A stretch of DNA of 15,917 nucleotides from DATBAT01 sp036271375 (GTDB lineage: Bacteria > Acidobacteriota > Terriglobia > Terriglobales > Acidobacteriaceae): the NCBI GenBank assembly GCA_036271375.1, contig DATBAT010000175.1:1-15917 (forward strand), in the 5' to 3' direction. Positions 14,217 through 15,917 of the stretch are shown piece by piece. Under the pieces are notes generated by a model. The model was not told the origin of the DNA, made no database searches, and saw nothing but the letters and a program-made list of their open reading frames with translations. Made by a program: the position numbers and the translations under genes. Numbering within the stretch: the stretch's first letter is position 1; the number at the start of each line of letters is the position of its first letter.

Positions 14217-14464
14217 CCTCAGACCCTGACCGACTGTTGCGTTCGGAGGAGCGCGAATTTGTAGACGCGCTCAATGCTGGGCGGTTGCCCTCAGTTGAGT
14301 GCCGCATCGCGGTGATGGAAGACCCTGGGATAGTCGGGAGCTTCGTTGCCATGGTGGTCTCAAAAACTACTGGCTGCGGGATCTCAGACGTAGGCACTTG
14401 GGGGAATGCCGTTTGCCTCGTGGAACGGTTTTTTGCTTCTCAGAAGTGCGGTGGACGGATTTAG
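14207..14464 (+). CDS. Small protein of unknown function (85 residues) in the element
   Basis: Not recognised. The ATG at 14207 has AAGGAGA (14194-14200) six bases upstream and overlaps the end of the previous gene by ten bases in another frame, typical of coupled phage or island genes. The product starts with a charged helical part (about 5-25, DRLLRSEEREFVDALNAG), has a hydrophobic stretch IVGSFVAMVV (about 42-51) too short and mixed for a sure membrane span, and three cysteines (33, 57, 70, 81 region) without a clear CxxC motif. No family can be named. A GC-rich hairpin begins ten bases after its stop. Confidence 0.55.
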   Translation: MFLTSDPDRLLRSEEREFVDALNAGRLPSVECRIAVMEDPGIVGSFVAMVVSKTTGCGISDVGTWGNAVCLVERFFASQKCGGRI

Positions 14465-14474
14465 TCGCGTTGAT

Positions 14475-14501
14475 TGGGGGCTGCTTTCTTAGTGGCCCCC
14501 A
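14475..14501 (+). terminator. GC-rich hairpin after the small plus-strand gene pair
   Basis: TGGGGGC (14475-14481) pairs perfectly with GCCCCCA (14495-14501) around 13 bases, ten bases after the stop at 14464. There is no T-run after it, so it would be an atypical intrinsic terminator, an RNA-end stabiliser or a pause site. Position at the end of a plus-strand unit supports a role in 3'-end formation. Confidence 0.45.
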
Positions 14502-14583
14502 GTCCACGTCATTGCAATCATCTGGCAGTGCCATCCTTGGCATTTTCATGATTCACAACCTAGAAAGAAAAGGGGAGAGGAAA

Positions 14584-14645
14584 CGCGGGCGGCGTCATCC
14601 CTCCCCTCCGTGGCACGTAGCTGAATGACCCTTCAGCCGCCCGCG
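14584..14645. repeat. Long inverted repeat in the convergent intergenic region
   Basis: CGCGGGCGGC (14584-14593) matches the complement of GCCGCCCGCG (14636-14645) at all ten positions. Directly inside, GTCAT (14594-14598) pairs with ATGAC (14625-14629), leaving a six-base bulge on one side, for 15 base pairs in total. It sits between convergent genes and could stop transcription in both directions, but has no flanking T-runs. Confidence 0.55.
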
Positions 14646-14653
14646 CCGTGGCG

Positions 14654-14688
14654 TTTGTCCGCGCAGGCCGCCGAGCCTCGCAGACAAA
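14654..14688 (-). terminator. Hairpin after the minus-strand three-gene unit
   Basis: TTTGTCCGCG (14654-14663) pairs with CGCAGACAAA (14679-14688) with one C-A mismatch, and inside it AGGC (14665-14668) pairs with GCCT (14675-14678) around a six-base loop, with one bulged C. It lies nine bases beyond the stop of the 121-residue gene, the right place for a terminator of the minus-strand operon. No T-run follows on the minus strand. Confidence 0.5.
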
Positions 14689-14697
14689 ATTGAATTG

Positions 14698-15063
14698 CTA
14701 TCGCCATTCCACTGCTTCTGGTTCAATCGTCACGGTGCCCACGATCTTCTCCGCGGCGCGGACCGCGGTGGTGATGAGCCGCGCTTGGAGAATCTCGCGT
14801 CCCATTTGGCGGTTCACCTGCGTGAGAAGTCCGTTGCGGTAGATCAGGTCGCTGCACCTGTTGAGCGTGGCCGTGTGCTGGCGTAACGTTACCGCGTGCT
14901 CGGCCAACGTCGTCTTCACCAGCTCCGTTTGCTGCTTTAGCAGGTCCGCCACTTGTACGCACATCTTGCCGTACCGTTGAGAGCGGCGGTAGTAAGAGAC
15001 CGCGCCACTGGTGGCGACCGCCAATGCCGCCACCAAGCCAATGAGTGCGATGGTCGCGGTCAT
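14698..15063 (-). CDS. Small membrane-anchored protein of unknown function (121 residues)
   Basis: Not recognised by family. The N-terminus is one hydrophobic segment (about 3-24, IALIGLVAALAVATSGAVSYY) followed by arginines, so it should be a single-pass protein with its body outside or inside depending on charge. The remainder is helical and polar with heptad-like leucine/valine spacing (about 38-95), suggesting a coiled coil. The ATG overlaps the stop of the upstream gene by ATGA (15060-15063) and has no ribosome site of its own, so translation is coupled. One-membrane-helix plus coiled-coil products at the end of an operon occur in phages (for example inner-membrane spanins), but there is no sequence motif to claim that here. 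Confidence 0.55.
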   Translation of the reverse strand: MTATIALIGLVAALAVATSGAVSYYRRSQRYGKMCVQVADLLKQQTELVKTTLAEHAVTLRQHTATLNRCSDLIYRNGLLTQVNRQMGREILQARLITTAVRAAEKIVGTVTIEPEAVEWR

Positions 15064-15566
15064 CGCGTGTACGTACTGAAACTAGCGTTCAGTCCCCGTT
15101 GCAACTTGTGCTGGCGCTGCAACTTTTTCAACTCAGCCATCGGGAAATCCTTGAGTTCCTGCTGATACTTCACCAGCAGGCCCCGGTTCTGCGCCAGTCG
15201 TTTCTCGTAGCCTGCCTGGCGTTCCCCCAGCGTATCGAGCTTGCGCTGGACGTGCTGCCGTTCCACCTTGGCGCTGCGAAGGTCGCCCACGACGGATGCG
15301 AGCAACTTGGTGCCTGCCGCGGCGGCGTCGGTAGTGTCCCTGAGCGCGTCGGTCAACTCTCCAATCTTCTGGGTGTGCCGTTCAATATTCCCCTCGATGA
15401 TGGTGAGCCGACCCTCAAGGTCGCCAAGCTGATACTCTGGCCGCCTCGGTTCGCTTGCTCGCTGCTTTGCCAGCATCTCGCGGGCGTTGTCCGTTGCCTG
15501 TTGAGATACGTTGCTGTACAGCCCGCCAATTGGGAAGCTGAGGTCAACTTGTTGGGTAGTGGGCAT
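15060..15566 (-). CDS. Coiled-coil protein of unknown function (168 residues)
   Basis: Not recognised. A strong AAAGGAG ribosome site lies five bases before the ATG. The first 45 residues are mixed (VDLSFPIGGLYSNVSQQATD), then about 48-150 are long, charged helix with heptad-like repeats (LEGRLTIIEGNIERHTQKIG, VQRKLDTLGERQAGYEKRL), most likely a coiled coil; the tail is basic. There is no membrane segment. Being coupled to the downstream membrane-anchored protein, it may form an assembly with it. Such helical proteins are common as structural or accessory parts in phages, but function cannot be assigned from the sequence alone. Confidence 0.6.
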   Translation of the reverse strand: MPTTQQVDLSFPIGGLYSNVSQQATDNAREMLAKQRASEPRRPEYQLGDLEGRLTIIEGNIERHTQKIGELTDALRDTTDAAAAGTKLLASVVGDLRSAKVERQHVQRKLDTLGERQAGYEKRLAQNRGLLVKYQQELKDFPMAELKKLQRQHKLQRGLNASFSTYTR

Positions 15567-15582
15567 GATTTCTCCTTTGGGT

Positions 15583-15855
15583 TTACTCGACTTCTCTGAT
15601 GATTTCGCCGCGCAGAAATGCTTCGTGGGATTTCACGCTGGCCTTGCGCTGTTCAGCCAGCCAGGTGCGCGACGCGTCCACTTCGTTCTCCAGCACAGTT
15701 TGCTGTGTCGCGGTGCTTGGCAACTCATTCGCGTTTTGCTGACGCCAGCGACGCATCTCGACTTTCAAGGCGACCTCGACTTCCTTTTCATTGAGACCGA
15801 TGGACTCGAGCCAGACTCTGGCGGTGTCGCGCGCTTCTTCAAAAGTGACTGCCAT
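15583..15855 (-). CDS. Small helical protein of unknown function (90 residues)
   Basis: Not recognised. The ATG is preceded by GGAGGT (15864-15869 on the plus-strand numbering) at eight bases, a very good ribosome site. The product is acidic and mainly helical: FEEARDTARVWLESIGLNEKE resembles the first helices of many small adaptor-like phage proteins, followed by KVEMRRWRQQNA, a polar linker, and a second helical half (about 55-88). No cysteines or membrane spans. It is the first visible gene of the minus-strand unit, 16 bases before the coiled-coil gene, and the operon probably continues beyond the window edge. Confidence 0.55.
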   Translation of the reverse strand: MAVTFEEARDTARVWLESIGLNEKEVEVALKVEMRRWRQQNANELPSTATQQTVLENEVDASRTWLAEQRKASVKSHEAFLRGEIIREVE

Positions 15856-15917
15856 GACGAATTACCTCCACTTCGATCACACACTGGTTGACTTTTTAGC
15901 GCAAACGAACTCACGCT

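Noticed and set aside
15874..15917. Possible C-terminal end (REFVCAKKSTSV then stop) of another minus-strand gene entering from the right edge
   Set aside because: Only 14 codons are visible and another frame is also open there; too little to call.

Overview
The window is bacterial chromosome with moderately high GC. It carries densely packed housekeeping and signalling genes on the left and the first part of an integrated genetic element on the right. The gene set (CoaD next to an aminotransferase, a YhaM-type exoribonuclease, a SurA/PrsA-like foldase, a PP2C-type regulator, a TPR-gluzincin, a large M1 metallopeptidase, and HDOD, CheB and GGDEF regulators) and the protein style suggest an Acidobacteriota member near Koribacter/Sulfotelmatobacter. 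That placement comes from remembered family resemblance, not from a search.

Region 1 (1-5521, minus strand): a TPR/gluzincin protein, a SpoIIE/RsbU-like PP2C protein, a periplasmic peptidyl-prolyl isomerase and a YhaM-like HD exoribonuclease run in one direction with short gaps. After a candidate promoter comes coaD, overlapping by ATGA the start of a class I aminotransferase that leaves the window at base 1. Region 2 (5550-8649, plus): a large exported M1-family peptidase, divergent from region 1 with only 28 bp between starts, then a short receiver protein whose last codons lie in one arm of a 30-bp inverted repeat. Region 3 (8767-11132, minus): a translationally coupled pair, an OmpR-type receiver protein whose winged helix is cut short and fused to an N-terminally truncated HDOD domain, followed by CheB. 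Region 4 (11302-13619): a membrane diguanylate cyclase, tail to tail with a small helix-hairpin-helix lipoprotein, then a multi-pass membrane protein of unknown role.

Region 5 (13658-15917): a tRNA-Ser(GCU) gene is recognisable only up to the anticodon loop and two bases of the 3' stem. It then breaks into foreign sequence with short direct repeats typical of an integrase attachment arm. Beyond it lie a 341-bp non-coding stretch, two overlapping small unknown genes whose first ribosome binding site is buried in a near-perfect hairpin, a structure-rich convergent intergenic region, and a minus-strand operon of three small unknown proteins (one with a membrane anchor, two helical). I read this as one end of an integrated phage or island that split the tRNA gene. 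Its integrase and the other end lie outside the window.

The observations most worth following are the split tRNA/att junction, the hairpin-masked start in the element, the OmpR-HDOD chimera with coupled cheB, the PP2C protein lacking expected metal ligands, the M1 peptidase lacking the GxMEN glutamate, and the inverted 10-bp-periodic repeat at the end of the receiver gene.
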